64,000 nucleotides of DNA from positions 124,001 through 188,000 of the forward strand of contig CAWFGJ010000002.1 of assembly GCA_963815355.1 (NCBI GenBank), written 5' to 3'. How positions within the stretch are numbered: the stretch's first letter is position 1; every line of letters starts with the position of its first letter. The notes beneath the pieces were generated by a model. The model saw only the letters and a program-made list of their open reading frames with translations. It was not told the origin of the DNA and searched no databases. The translations under genes were made by a program, and so were the position numbers. The stretch is from JAPUEK01 sp963815355 (GTDB lineage Bacteria; Pseudomonadota; Alphaproteobacteria; Rhodobacterales; Rhodobacteraceae). Below are positions 32,781 to 42,900 of this stretch, piece by piece.

Positions 32781-35402
32781 ATGCCGATTTTCGCGCAATA
32801 TGACTTTAACGATACGAATAGTACGGCGCTGGACAGCGCGCTTGGGAATGGCGCGCAGGATGGTGTTTATCGGAACGGTGCGGCGGCCTCTGGTGGGCAG
32901 GCTGTGCTCGACGGGCAGAATGATCTGGTCAAGATCTACCCCAGCGACACGTTCCAGATGGACCGCGGCACGCTGACCTTGAACTTCACGCTGAATGACG
33001 CGCCGCTGGATCATACCCAGACCGTGCTGTCGCGTGACAGCGTCGGGCAGACTGAGGGCGGCTATCACATTGATATCCTTGCCAACGGCTCGGTTGTGAT
33101 CAGCCATGAGACGGCCTCGGGCACGGTCAGCTTCGGCACGGCGGCAGGCTTTGCCAACCCCGGCGACAGCCTGAACCTCAGCTATTCCTGGGATCAGGGC
33201 GGCACGGGCGGGGCGCTGGCGATCAACAACACCACCGCGGGCACGGCGTTCAACGCAGCGGTTCCGAATACTGTGACGATGGACGAAAGCGGCGCGGGCA
33301 TGAACCAGCCGTGGATCGTGGGCGCCGGGCAGTCCCTTTCCAACCCCGACCAGTTGAACGACATCAACCAGCATTTCGGCGGCTCGGTCGATCAGTTCAC
33401 CCTGTCTGACAGCGTGGATAACCTGCCGCAGAACGACGACCCGACCGCCAACCCCGATACGGCCAACACCACAACGGGTGTGCCGGTCACGGTGCCTGTG
33501 CTGGCCAATGACACCGATCCGAACGGCGATCCGCTGCAGATCCTTGGCACGCCGGTTTCGGCGGATGGTTCGGTTACGGTGAACGGCGATGGCACGCTGA
33601 CCTTCACGCCGAATCCAGGGTTCACCGGGGATGCGGTGGTGACCTATGAGATCTCCGACGGCCAGGGCGGCACCTCGTCCAGCACGCTGACGGTGACTGT
33701 CGGAACCGAGGGCGGCCGTGACGGCATCGTCTATGGCACCGACGGCAATGACGTGATCGACAGCCATTACACGGGCGATCCGGATGGCGATGTGGTCGAC
33801 GGCAATGACGCGCTGATCCCCGGCGATGCGCCAAATGATGACCGTATCTACGCGGGCGACGGCGATGATACGGCGCGCGGCGGGGCGGGCGATGACCTGA
33901 TCTACGGCGGCAATGGCAATGACGTGCTGGATGCCGACGGCGGCAGTGACACACTTTACGGCGGCGACGGCGACGACTCGCTGATTGGCGGCGGCGGGCC
34001 GAACACGCTGTTCGGTGGCAACGGCAATGATTCGGTTCACGGCGGCGATGGTGGCGATTACATCGACACTTCGGGCGGCGGCGTGCCCCTGCCGGATCGC
34101 GGCTACCCCGGTCTGTATCCGGCCGATGCCAACCCCGATGACGATCACGACACCGTCTTTGCCGGAACCGGCGCGGACACGATCTTTACCGGCGACGATG
34201 CCGACTTTGTGCGCGGCAACGCGGGCGATGATTACATCGACGGCGGCTTTGACGACGACACGCTCTATGGCGACGCCGGCAATGACACGATCATCGGCGG
34301 CGAGGGCGCAGACGACGTCTACGGCGGCGTGGGCGATGATGTGATCTATGGCGGCTACGGCCCCGGCGTGCCGGACGCGGTCAACATCCCCGACGCAACC
34401 GACCTGCGCCCAGACAACGGCACCGACGTGCTGTTCGGCGGTGAGGGCAATGACATCATCTTCGGCATGGACGACGACGACACCTTGTTCGGCGGCGCGG
34501 GCCATGACCTGCTGGACGGCGGCATTGATGATGACGTGTTGTTCGGCGGCGCTGGCAACGACACGTTGGTCGGCGGCGACGGCGAGGACACTCTGTTCGG
34601 CGGCGATGACCGCGATGTGTTCCTCGGGGCCAATGCGGGCGATGTGATCAACGGCAACGAGGGTGGCGATGACTATGACATCCTTGATCTGAGCGGCTCT
34701 GGCCCGCTGATCATCAACTACTCGGAGGATAACCCCGAGGACGGCACGGTCGATTTCCTTGACGGGGATGGCAATGTCACCGGCTCGATGACCTTTACCA
34801 ACATCGAAAACGTGATCCCCTGCTTTACCCCCGGCACGATGATTGCCACGCCGAAGGGCGAGGTGGCGGTAGAGCTGCTGAAGGCCGGCGACCGGATCAT
34901 TACCCGCGATAACGGCATTCAGGAAATCCGCTGGACCGGGCAAAAGCAGCTTGGCTGGCACGATCTGGCCGCCAATCCGCATCTGAAGCCGGTGATGATC
35001 CGTCAGGGCAGCCTTGGCAACGGTCTGCCAGAGCGGGATATGATGGTGTCTCCGAACCACCGGATGCTGGTGGCCAACGACCGCACCGCGCTTTACTTTG
35101 ATGAGCACGAGGTTCTGGTTTCGGCCAAGCATCTGGTGTCGGGCGCTGGGATCCAGACCGTCGACTCGCTGGGGACGACCTACATCCACTTCATGTTCGA
35201 CCGGCATGAAGTTGTGCTGTCGAACGGGGCCTGGACCGAAAGCTTCCAGCCCGGCGATTACACGCTGAAAGGCATGGGCAATGCCCAGCGGGGCGAGATC
35301 TTTGATCTGTTCCCCGAGCTGAAAACCGAGGCGGGTCTGGAAGACTATCAGGCCGCACGGCGCACCCTGAAGCGGCACGAAGCGCGGCTTTTGGTCAAGT
35401 AA
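32781..35402 (+). CDS. RTX-Hint protein 1 (concanavalin-like N-terminus)
   Basis: The 873-residue secreted-type protein has four parts. Residues about 1-215 look like a LamG/concanavalin-like beta-sandwich (YDFNDTNSTALDSALGNGAQDG through GGSVDQFTLSD). About 215-310 is a cadherin- or VCBS-like domain (VPVLANDTDPNGDPLQI, GFTGDAVVTYEISDGQGG). About 311-660 is an array of Ca2+-binding GGxGxDxxx nonapeptides preceded by a non-repeat lead DGIVYGTDGNDVIDSHYTGDP. From Cys681 the protein is a Hint_2 domain (CFTPGTMIAT, SPNHRML, FMFDRHEVVLSNGAWTESFQP), ending in a short tail. There is no Sec signal, so type I secretion is inferred, but no secretion genes are in the window. Start ATG 32781 follows GAGGGA; the open frame extends upstream into non-coding sequence. 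Confidence 0.9.
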   Translation: MPIFAQYDFNDTNSTALDSALGNGAQDGVYRNGAAASGGQAVLDGQNDLVKIYPSDTFQMDRGTLTLNFTLNDAPLDHTQTVLSRDSVGQTEGGYHIDILANGSVVISHETASGTVSFGTAAGFANPGDSLNLSYSWDQGGTGGALAINNTTAGTAFNAAVPNTVTMDESGAGMNQPWIVGAGQSLSNPDQLNDINQHFGGSVDQFTLSDSVDNLPQNDDPTANPDTANTTTGVPVTVPVLANDTDPNGDPLQILGTPVSADGSVTVNGDGTLTFTPNPGFTGDAVVTYEISDGQGGTSSSTLTVTVGTEGGRDGIVYGTDGNDVIDSHYTGDPDGDVVDGNDALIPGDAPNDDRIYAGDGDDTARGGAGDDLIYGGNGNDVLDADGGSDTLYGGDGDDSLIGGGGPNTLFGGNGNDSVHGGDGGDYIDTSGGGVPLPDRGYPGLYPADANPDDDHDTVFAGTGADTIFTGDDADFVRGNAGDDYIDGGFDDDTLYGDAGNDTIIGGEGADDVYGGVGDDVIYGGYGPGVPDAVNIPDATDLRPDNGTDVLFGGEGNDIIFGMDDDDTLFGGAGHDLLDGGIDDDVLFGGAGNDTLVGGDGEDTLFGGDDRDVFLGANAGDVINGNEGGDDYDILDLSGSGPLIINYSEDNPEDGTVDFLDGDGNVTGSMTFTNIENVIPCFTPGTMIATPKGEVAVELLKAGDRIITRDNGIQEIRWTGQKQLGWHDLAANPHLKPVMIRQGSLGNGLPERDMMVSPNHRMLVANDRTALYFDEHEVLVSAKHLVSGAGIQTVDSLGTTYIHFMFDRHEVVLSNGAWTESFQPGDYTLKGMGNAQRGEIFDLFPELKTEAGLEDYQAARRTLKRHEARLLVK

Positions 35403-35452
35403 AACAGTTATGCAGCGCAAACCGGGGCCGTCTTCTTGCCCCGGAATGCACC

Positions 35453-35486
35453 AAAAAGGGGCCTTTTCCCAAGGGCCCCTTTTTCG
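35453..35486 (+). terminator. Intrinsic terminator of RTX gene 1
   Basis: AAAAAGGGGCC/GGCCCCTTTTT gives an 11-bp stem around a 10-base loop and ends in TTTTTCG. A second GC stem CCGGGGC/GCCCCGG lies at 35422-35444, directly before it. Confidence 0.88.
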
Positions 35487-35848
35487 TTTCCCAAAAGCTT
35501 TTGTCAAATTTTTGGAAACGATCCAGAGGCAATTTAACTCTTTGTTTTTACTTTTGATTTGATCTGAAATTCCGCCTTTTTCCGGCCAGAATTGACCCAT
35601 GCTTCGCCTTAAACACCCCGCGGTTTGACCACATTGCAAGCCTATTGCCGTCCTGAGCGCCCTTCCATGCCTTTGGCCTGGACGGGCAAGTGTGACGTGA
35701 TGTGGCGGGCGAATTCTTCGCCGGCGTTTGAGTGACTGGGAACGACTTGGGGTTGGCTCGGGGATGTCGCGCAGGCGGCGGCAGCGCCGTGGCTTGGCCG
35801 GGGCAGATCCCTTGGATTTTTGTGCGGATGGGTAGGGGACTTTTTTAA
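35487..35848. other. Intergenic leader between RTX genes 1 and 2
   Basis: This stretch is A/T-rich to about 35600 and GC-rich after, and holds no convincing gene. It probably contains the promoter and leader of the second RTX gene, whose ribosome site is the TAGGGGAC just before the start. Confidence 0.45.
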
Positions 35849-38800
35849 ATGGCTGTCGCAACTGAACTGGATATCAACACCGCCGCCACGGCGATGGATA
35901 TGGCCAATGCGATTTTTGGCACGGGCATTCAGGTTGTATCGGCGACCTACACCGGAGACGCCGTTTCTTCGGGTATCTATAGCGGTGCCACCACGACCAT
36001 TCCCGGCATCTCGCCGACCGATACCGGGGTGATCCTGTCGACGGGGCGGGTGACGGATTTCACCAACTCCAGCGGCACCACCAATACCAACACGTCCAAC
36101 GGCACCACGACGGATACAACCAACGGCGTGAACGGGGATGCGCAACTGAACGCGCTGGCCGGGACCGGCACCTTTGATGGGGCGATCCTGCAGGCCAATT
36201 TCATCCCCAATGGCGACTACCTGACGATGCAGTTCGTCTTTTCGTCCGAGGAATACCCCGAATACGTCAACGGCGGTTTCAACGACGTGTTTGGCGTCTG
36301 GGTGAACGGCAATTTTGTGCCGGTGACGGTGACCACGGGCGGGCAGGTGTCGATCGACACGGTCAACCCGCTTTCCAACCAGAACCTCTACGTCTCAAAC
36401 CTGAATGACACCTATAATACAGAGATGGACGGCTTCACCTATGTGCTGTCCTTCAAGGCACCGGTGAACGCGGGGCAGGTAAACTCCATCAAGATCGGCA
36501 TCGCCGATGGGGGCGACTCTGCCTACGATTCCAACCTGATGATCATGGGCGACAGCGTCCAGACCTATGCGCTGGCCTTTGATGACCGGATTCAACTGAC
36601 CCCGAACTCCACCCGGGTTTTCGATATTCTGGCCAATGACCGGGATATGACTGATGCGGGGCTGACGATCACCAAGATCAACGGCATCTCGGTTGTGCCG
36701 GGCCAAACCATCACGCTGGCCACGGGCGAGAAAGTCACGCTGAACGCCAATGGCACGATCACGGTCACCTCGGACGGGGATCTTGGCACCAACACACTGA
36801 ACTACACGGTGGTCGATTCTGCGGGCAATACCGATGTTGGCATGGTCAGCATCGTCACCGCGTCCACCATCACCAAAGACGGCATCGTGCAAGGCACGGC
36901 TGGCGATGATGTGATCCAGGCGGGCTATCTGGGCGATCCGGATGGCGATCTGATCGACAGCAACGATGCCACGGGCGTGGGCGGCACCACGGGCGACGGC
37001 GACTATATTACCGCCGGTGCGGGCAATGACATTGTCAACGCGGGCGCGGGCAATGACCAGATCTACGCCGGTTCGGGCAATGATGCGGTTACGGGCGGGG
37101 CGGGCAATGACCTTGCCGTGCTGGGCAGCGGCAACGACACCTTCGGCCTTGCCGGGGATGATCTGGGCAATGACACCGTCTACGGCGACGGCGGCAATGA
37201 CATCATCGAGACGGGGTCGGGCAATGACCTCGCCTATGGCGGCGCGGGCGCCGACTGGGTTTCGGGTGGCGACGGCAACGACACCGTTTCCGGCGATGCG
37301 GGCAATGACACGCTGACCGGCGGGGTGGGCAATGACAGCCTCTTTGGCGGCGACGATGCCGACCTGATCTATGCGGGCGGCGGCGATGTGGTCGCGGGGG
37401 GCGAGGGCGGCACCGACAACGACACGCTGGTGATGAACGGGGTGACCAAGCTGCTTTATGCGGGCGGCGATAATGAGGCGGGAACGGCCACCTTCACCGA
37501 CGGCTCTACCATGACCTTTTCGCAGATTGAGCATGTGGTGCTCAACGGCGGCAACAAGGACGGGCTGATCTGGGGCACCTCTGGCGCTGATTCCATCGGC
37601 GCGGGCTATGTCGATGCCAACGGTGATATCATCGACGCGGGCGATGCCGTCTATGCCGGGGCCGGCCCGGATGACGACGACATCTTTGCCAATGAGGGCA
37701 ATGACACCGTTCAGGCCGGGGCGGGCAATGACAACGTCTACGGCGGCGAAGGGGATGACAGCCTGCAAGGCGGGTCGGGCAACGACTACATGCAAGGCGA
37801 CACCGGCAACGACACTGTTGAGGGCGGCACCGGCAACGACTTTATCCGGGGCGACGCGGGCAATGACTATGTCTACGGCGGCGACGGCGACGATTCGGTT
37901 TATGGCGGCGCGGGCAACGACCATGTCTATGGCGGCGACGGGGCCGACCACATGTTCGGCGGCTATGGCGACGACACGGTTTACGGCGGTGCGGGCAATG
38001 ATGTGATCACCGGGTCGGGGGAAAATGACCTCGTGTACGGCGGCACGGGCGACGACTATATCCAAGGCTCCAACGGCAGCGACACGCTTTACGGCGATGA
38101 AGGCAACGACACGATGCTCGGCGAGGAAGACGCCGATACCTTCTACGGCGGCGCGGGCGACTATGTGGATGGCTACGAATCCGTCACCACCGGCACCGAT
38201 AATGACATCCTGCATGTGACGGGCGTCTCCAGCATCAGCTGGGACCCGGCCAACACCGAAAACGGCACGGTGTTTTTCACCGGCGGCGGCTCGCTCGTGT
38301 TCTTCAACATCGAACATGTGATCGCCGATGGGGTCGAGGTGTTCCCGCCGAACTTTGTGGTCGACGGCACCGCGGGCAATGACCTGATCGACGCCAGCTA
38401 CGTCGATGCCCAAGGCGACCGGATCGACGCCAACGACAACCTTGCCGGCAACAACGATGATATCGTGCTGGCCGGGGCAGGGGATGACACGGTCGTCTCG
38501 GGCGCGGGCAATGATCAGGTTTATGGCGGCAGCGGGAACGATTCGGTTGCGGCAGGGGCCGGCAATGACGTTGTTCTGGGCGAGGCGGGCAATGACACGC
38601 TTTCAGGCGAGGCGGGGGATGACAGCCTTGACGGCGGCGCAGGCGATGACCGCCTCTTTGGCGGGCTTGGCAACGACACCCTGCGCGGCGAAGACAACAA
38701 CGATTCCCTTGACGGCGGCGCGGGGGATGACGCGCTTTATGGCGGGTTTGGCAACGACACGCTTTCGGGCGGCGCGGGCAATGACCTGCTGGACGGCGGG

Positions 38801-39676
38801 GCGGACAATGATCTGCTCACCGGCGGCGATGGCAATGACACGCTGATCGGCGGGCCAGGGATCGACACCCTGCAAGGCGGTGCAGACCGCGACACGTTCT
38901 TTGGCGGTGCGGGCGATGTGATCGACGGCGGAGAGGGCGGCGACGATTTCGACACGCTTGATCTGTCGGCCTTTGGCTATGCGGCCACCAACATCACCTA
39001 TGACCCGCTGAACCACGAAAACGGCACGGTCGATTTTCTGGACGGCACTGGGGCTGTGGTCGGCTCTTTGGCCTTCTCCAACATCGAAAGCGTCATCCCC
39101 TGCTTTACGCCCGGCTCGATGATTCTGACGGATCAGGGCGAGGTCGACGTGGCCAATCTTGCGGTCGGTGACCGGGTGCTGACGCGCGATAACGGTTGGC
39201 AGGAAATCCGCTGGGTGGGGCGGCGCGACCTGAACGCGGCGGAACTCGTGGCCGAGCAACGCTTTAATCCGGTGCGGATTGCCAAAGGCGCGCTTGGCGC
39301 CGGCCTGCCGGAGCGTGACATGCTGGTCAGCCCCCAACACCGGATGCTGATGTCCGGCCCGCGCACCGAATTGCTGTTCGGCGAGCGTGAGGTTCTGGTG
39401 GCCGCCACCCATATGGTCGGCATGCCGGGGATCGCGCGGGTCTATCCGCGCCAGATCAGCTATATCCACCTGCTGTTTGACCAGCATGAGATCCTGCGGG
39501 CCGATGGCGCATGGTCGGAAAGCTTCCAACCCGGCGAAGCAACCCTCGGCGGGCTGGACGCCGAACAGCGCAATGAGGTTCTGGCCCTGTTCCCAAGCCT
39601 TGATATGGCGGGCAGCTACCCTGCCGCGCGCTTGTCACTGAAATCACGGGAGGCGCGGGCGTTGATTGGGGCGTAA
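35849..39676 (+). CDS. RTX-Hint protein 2 (choice-of-anchor L N-terminus)
   Basis: The 1275-residue protein begins with a choice-of-anchor L-type domain (residues about 1-235; TAMDMANAIFGTGIQVVSATYTG, then LQANFIPNGDYLTMQFVFSSEEYPEYVNGGFNDVFGVWVNG and NLNDTYNTEMDGFTYVLSF). A cadherin-like domain spans about 240-345. Three RTX blocks follow, each introduced by a lead of the type DGIVQGTAGDDVIQAGY, and two of them end in a strand-rich ENGTV.F...NIEHV module that precedes the Hint domain elsewhere. The Hint_2 domain starts at Cys1085 and ends with the shared tail SLKSREARALIGA. Start ATG 35849 follows TAGGGGAC. Export as for protein 1, by inference. Ca2+-dependent folding outside the cell is the known behaviour of RTX repeats. 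Confidence 0.92.
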   Translation: MAVATELDINTAATAMDMANAIFGTGIQVVSATYTGDAVSSGIYSGATTTIPGISPTDTGVILSTGRVTDFTNSSGTTNTNTSNGTTTDTTNGVNGDAQLNALAGTGTFDGAILQANFIPNGDYLTMQFVFSSEEYPEYVNGGFNDVFGVWVNGNFVPVTVTTGGQVSIDTVNPLSNQNLYVSNLNDTYNTEMDGFTYVLSFKAPVNAGQVNSIKIGIADGGDSAYDSNLMIMGDSVQTYALAFDDRIQLTPNSTRVFDILANDRDMTDAGLTITKINGISVVPGQTITLATGEKVTLNANGTITVTSDGDLGTNTLNYTVVDSAGNTDVGMVSIVTASTITKDGIVQGTAGDDVIQAGYLGDPDGDLIDSNDATGVGGTTGDGDYITAGAGNDIVNAGAGNDQIYAGSGNDAVTGGAGNDLAVLGSGNDTFGLAGDDLGNDTVYGDGGNDIIETGSGNDLAYGGAGADWVSGGDGNDTVSGDAGNDTLTGGVGNDSLFGGDDADLIYAGGGDVVAGGEGGTDNDTLVMNGVTKLLYAGGDNEAGTATFTDGSTMTFSQIEHVVLNGGNKDGLIWGTSGADSIGAGYVDANGDIIDAGDAVYAGAGPDDDDIFANEGNDTVQAGAGNDNVYGGEGDDSLQGGSGNDYMQGDTGNDTVEGGTGNDFIRGDAGNDYVYGGDGDDSVYGGAGNDHVYGGDGADHMFGGYGDDTVYGGAGNDVITGSGENDLVYGGTGDDYIQGSNGSDTLYGDEGNDTMLGEEDADTFYGGAGDYVDGYESVTTGTDNDILHVTGVSSISWDPANTENGTVFFTGGGSLVFFNIEHVIADGVEVFPPNFVVDGTAGNDLIDASYVDAQGDRIDANDNLAGNNDDIVLAGAGDDTVVSGAGNDQVYGGSGNDSVAAGAGNDVVLGEAGNDTLSGEAGDDSLDGGAGDDRLFGGLGNDTLRGEDNNDSLDGGAGDDALYGGFGNDTLSGGAGNDLLDGGADNDLLTGGDGNDTLIGGPGIDTLQGGADRDTFFGGAGDVIDGGEGGDDFDTLDLSAFGYAATNITYDPLNHENGTVDFLDGTGAVVGSLAFSNIESVIPCFTPGSMILTDQGEVDVANLAVGDRVLTRDNGWQEIRWVGRRDLNAAELVAEQRFNPVRIAKGALGAGLPERDMLVSPQHRMLMSGPRTELLFGEREVLVAATHMVGMPGIARVYPRQISYIHLLFDQHEILRADGAWSESFQPGEATLGGLDAEQRNEVLALFPSLDMAGSYPAARLSLKSREARALIGA

Positions 39677-39732
39677 ACGAGGCCAATCCTCCAAAGTCCT
39701 CTGCATTTGCCTTGAATTGCACTCAATCAGGG

Positions 39733-39772
39733 GGCGCAAACCTTGAAATGATCCGGTTTGCGCCGCTCTTTG
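39733..39772 (+). terminator. Hairpin terminator of RTX gene 2
   Basis: GGCGCAAACC/GGTTTGCGCC forms a 10-bp stem with a 12-base loop, followed by GCTCTTTGTTC. It is 56 bases past the stop. Confidence 0.75.
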
Positions 39773-39905
39773 TTCACCGTTGACGCCTAATTATCCGGGT
39801 ATTGAGACCCGGACGGTTCCGTTTGGGAAAACAACGCCTCGCTCCCGAGGCCGTTTTCCCGGCAAAAAACCCGCCCCGGTCTGATCTGGAAGGTGGGGAC
39901 TGACC

Positions 39906-42900
39906 ATGGCAACGATGATTTCGGGTTTGGGGGGAACCGCTGGCTACGGCGAGTCTTCTTTCCGCACGTCGACCTATACCGGCAACCTTGATGACGGGTC
40001 ATCGGCGGTCAACATCACCTCGGTGTTCGGCTCGGGCGGCATCAACTTTTATGGCACCAGCTACACCAGCATCTATGTCAACACCAACGGTCTGATCACC
40101 TTTGGCTCGGCCTATGCCTCCTATACGCCCTCGGCGCTGACGGCGGTTGGCCGCCCGTCTCTGGCCCCGTTCTGGACCGATATCGATATCTCCAAGGGCG
40201 GTGAGATTTATTGGGACCTTGATCCCAGCACTGGCAAGGTCACCGTCACCTGGTTGAACGTCGCCGCCTATTCCGGCACGGGTCGCAACAGTTTCCAGGT
40301 TGTGATGACCAGCAACGGCGCTGGCGATATGAGCGTCGAATACATCTACGATTCCATCGGCTTCACCAACGGCTTCGCCGGGGTTGCCGTGGTCGGGATG
40401 AGCAACGGCACCAACACGCAAACGCTTGCCGAGGGCTCGGGAAACTCGGCGTTTCTGGCGACCTATCCCGGCAATGATTTTGACACCAATGATCCCGCAG
40501 GCGTTTTCGGTTTTGATCTGGAAGGCGGCCAGCCCTTTACTGGCGACGGGATCGTCGATGGCACGGCAGGCAATGACCTGATCGACACCGCCTATACCGG
40601 CGATCCGGGCGGTGACCGCGTCGACCGCAACGATGCGACCGGTTATGCGGGCACCACCGGCAACGACGACTATATCCGTGCAGGTGCTGGCAACGACACC
40701 GTCAACTCTGGCCTCGGCAACGATCAGGTCTATGGCGGCAGCGGCAACGATGTCATCAACGCGGGCTACGGCAACGACACCGTCTATGGCGGCACCGAAA
40801 ACGACAGCATCGACGGCGGCTCGGGCAATGATCTGCTCTATGGCGGCGACGGGGATGACACGATCACCGGCGGCACCGCCGGGGCCGCGATCACCTACAC
40901 CCCGACCTATACCGAGATCACCACCGCCGGCAGCCAGACCGTCACCGGCACCAACGGCCGCCCCAACTTTTCGGTGCAGTCGGTTTCAAACGAAACGCTG
41001 ACCACCGGCACTTTTGGCGCCGTTTCGGGCTTCAACATCGGTGATGGTGACGGCGCGGAAACCCACACCCACACGATGTCGTCGCAGGTGACCAGTGGGC
41101 AGATCCTGTTCAACGGCCTGTCCACCGGTGAGACGCTGACCCTGCAGCTCGATGGCGTCACAATCGACCTGAACACCGCCATCGCCAACGGCATGGTCAC
41201 CTTTAACGGTGCGTCCGCCTATACCGTCAACGCCGGCGGCCAGATGACCCGCACCGGCACGGTCGTCAACACGGTCGGCACGTTGACCATTAACGTGCCC
41301 TTCTCGTCGGTTGGGTTGGTTGCACTGGGGGGCAACGGCTCGTTTTATGAGCTGTATGTCAACACAAACCCGCCCAACGTTGCCGCCGAACTTGGCGGTG
41401 AGGACACGCTCTATGGCGAGGCCGGCAACGATGTTCTCAGCGGTGGCGACGGCAATGACAGGCTTTACGGCGGTGCCGACAATGACACGCTGAACGGTGG
41501 CGACGGCAACGACACGCTGTACGGCGATGCCGGCAACGACCAGTTGAACGGCGACGCGGGCAACGATCTGCTGTATGGCGGCGACGGGAATGACACGCTG
41601 AACGGCGGCGACGGCAACGACACGCTGTACGGCGATGCGGGCAATGACAGCCTGCTGGGCGGGCTCGGCAATGACGTGCTGGACGGTGGCGACGGCAATG
41701 ACACGCTGGACGGGGAGGCGGGGAATGACCTGCTCTCTGGCGGGCTTGGCAATGACAGCCTGATCGGCGGCGCGGGCGACGACACGCTGAACGGCGATGC
41801 GGGTGACGACCGGCTGTATGGCGGCACCGGCAACGACAGCCTTTATGGCGGCGACGGCAATGATCTGCTCGACGGCGGCGACAACAACGACCGGCTGGAG
41901 GGCGGGCTTGGCAACGACACGCTGAGCGGCGGCAACGATCAGGACTCGCTCTACGGCGGCACGGGCGATGACAGCCTGTCCGGCGACGCGGGCAACGACC
42001 TGCTCTACGGCGGCGACGGGAATGACACGCTGAACGGCGGCGACGGTAACGACACGCTGTATGGCGATGCGGGCAATGACAGCCTGCTGGGTGGCCTCGG
42101 CAATGACGTGCTGGACGGTGGCGACGGCAATGACACGCTGGACGGAGAGGCGGGGAATGACCTGCTCTCTGGCGGGCTTGGCAATGACAGCCTGATCGGC
42201 GGCGCGGGCGACGACACGCTGAACGGCGATGCGGGTGACGACCGGCTGTATGGCGGCACCGGCAACGACAGCCTTTATGGCGGCGACGGCAATGATCTGC
42301 TCGACGGCGGCGACAACAACGACCGGCTGGAGGGCGGGCTTGGCAACGACACGCTGAGCGGCGGCAACGATCAGGACTTGCTCTACGGCGGCACGGGCGA
42401 TGACAGCCTGTCCGGCGACGCGGGCAACGACCTGCTCTACGGCGGCGACGGGAATGACACGCTGAACGGCGGCGACGGCAACGACACGCTGTATGGCGAT
42501 GCGGGCAATGACAGCCTGCTGGGTGGCCTTGGCAATGACGTGCTGGACGGTGGCGACGGCAATGACACGCTGGACGGAGAGGCGGGGAATGACCTGCTCT
42601 CTGGCGGGCTTGGCAATGACAGCCTGATCGGCGGCGCGGGCGATGACACGCTGAACGGCGATGCGGGTGACGACCGGCTGTATGGCGGCACCGGCAACGA
42701 CAGCCTTTATGGCGGCGACGGCAATGATCTGCTGGACGGCGGCGACAACAACGACCGGCTGGAGGGCGGGCTTGGCAACGACACGCTGAGCGGCGGCAAC
42801 GATCAGGACTTGCTCTACGGCGGCACGGGCGATGACAGCCTGTCCGGCGACGCGGGCAACGATCTGCTCTACGGCGGCGACGGGAATGACACGCTGAACG

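Noticed and set aside
35525..35540. Possible CtrA site TTAACTCTTTGTTTT after RTX gene 1
   Set aside because: The second half-site reads TTTT rather than TTAA, so two bases differ; below the level I accept.
32706..35861. Very long minus-strand open frame (over 1000 codons) opposite RTX gene 1
   Set aside because: It is the mirror of the repeat codons: GGC-GGC-GAC on the coding strand gives stop-free antisense. Similar long antisense frames exist opposite RTX genes 2 and 3. The valine, alanine and isoleucine runs carry no domain.
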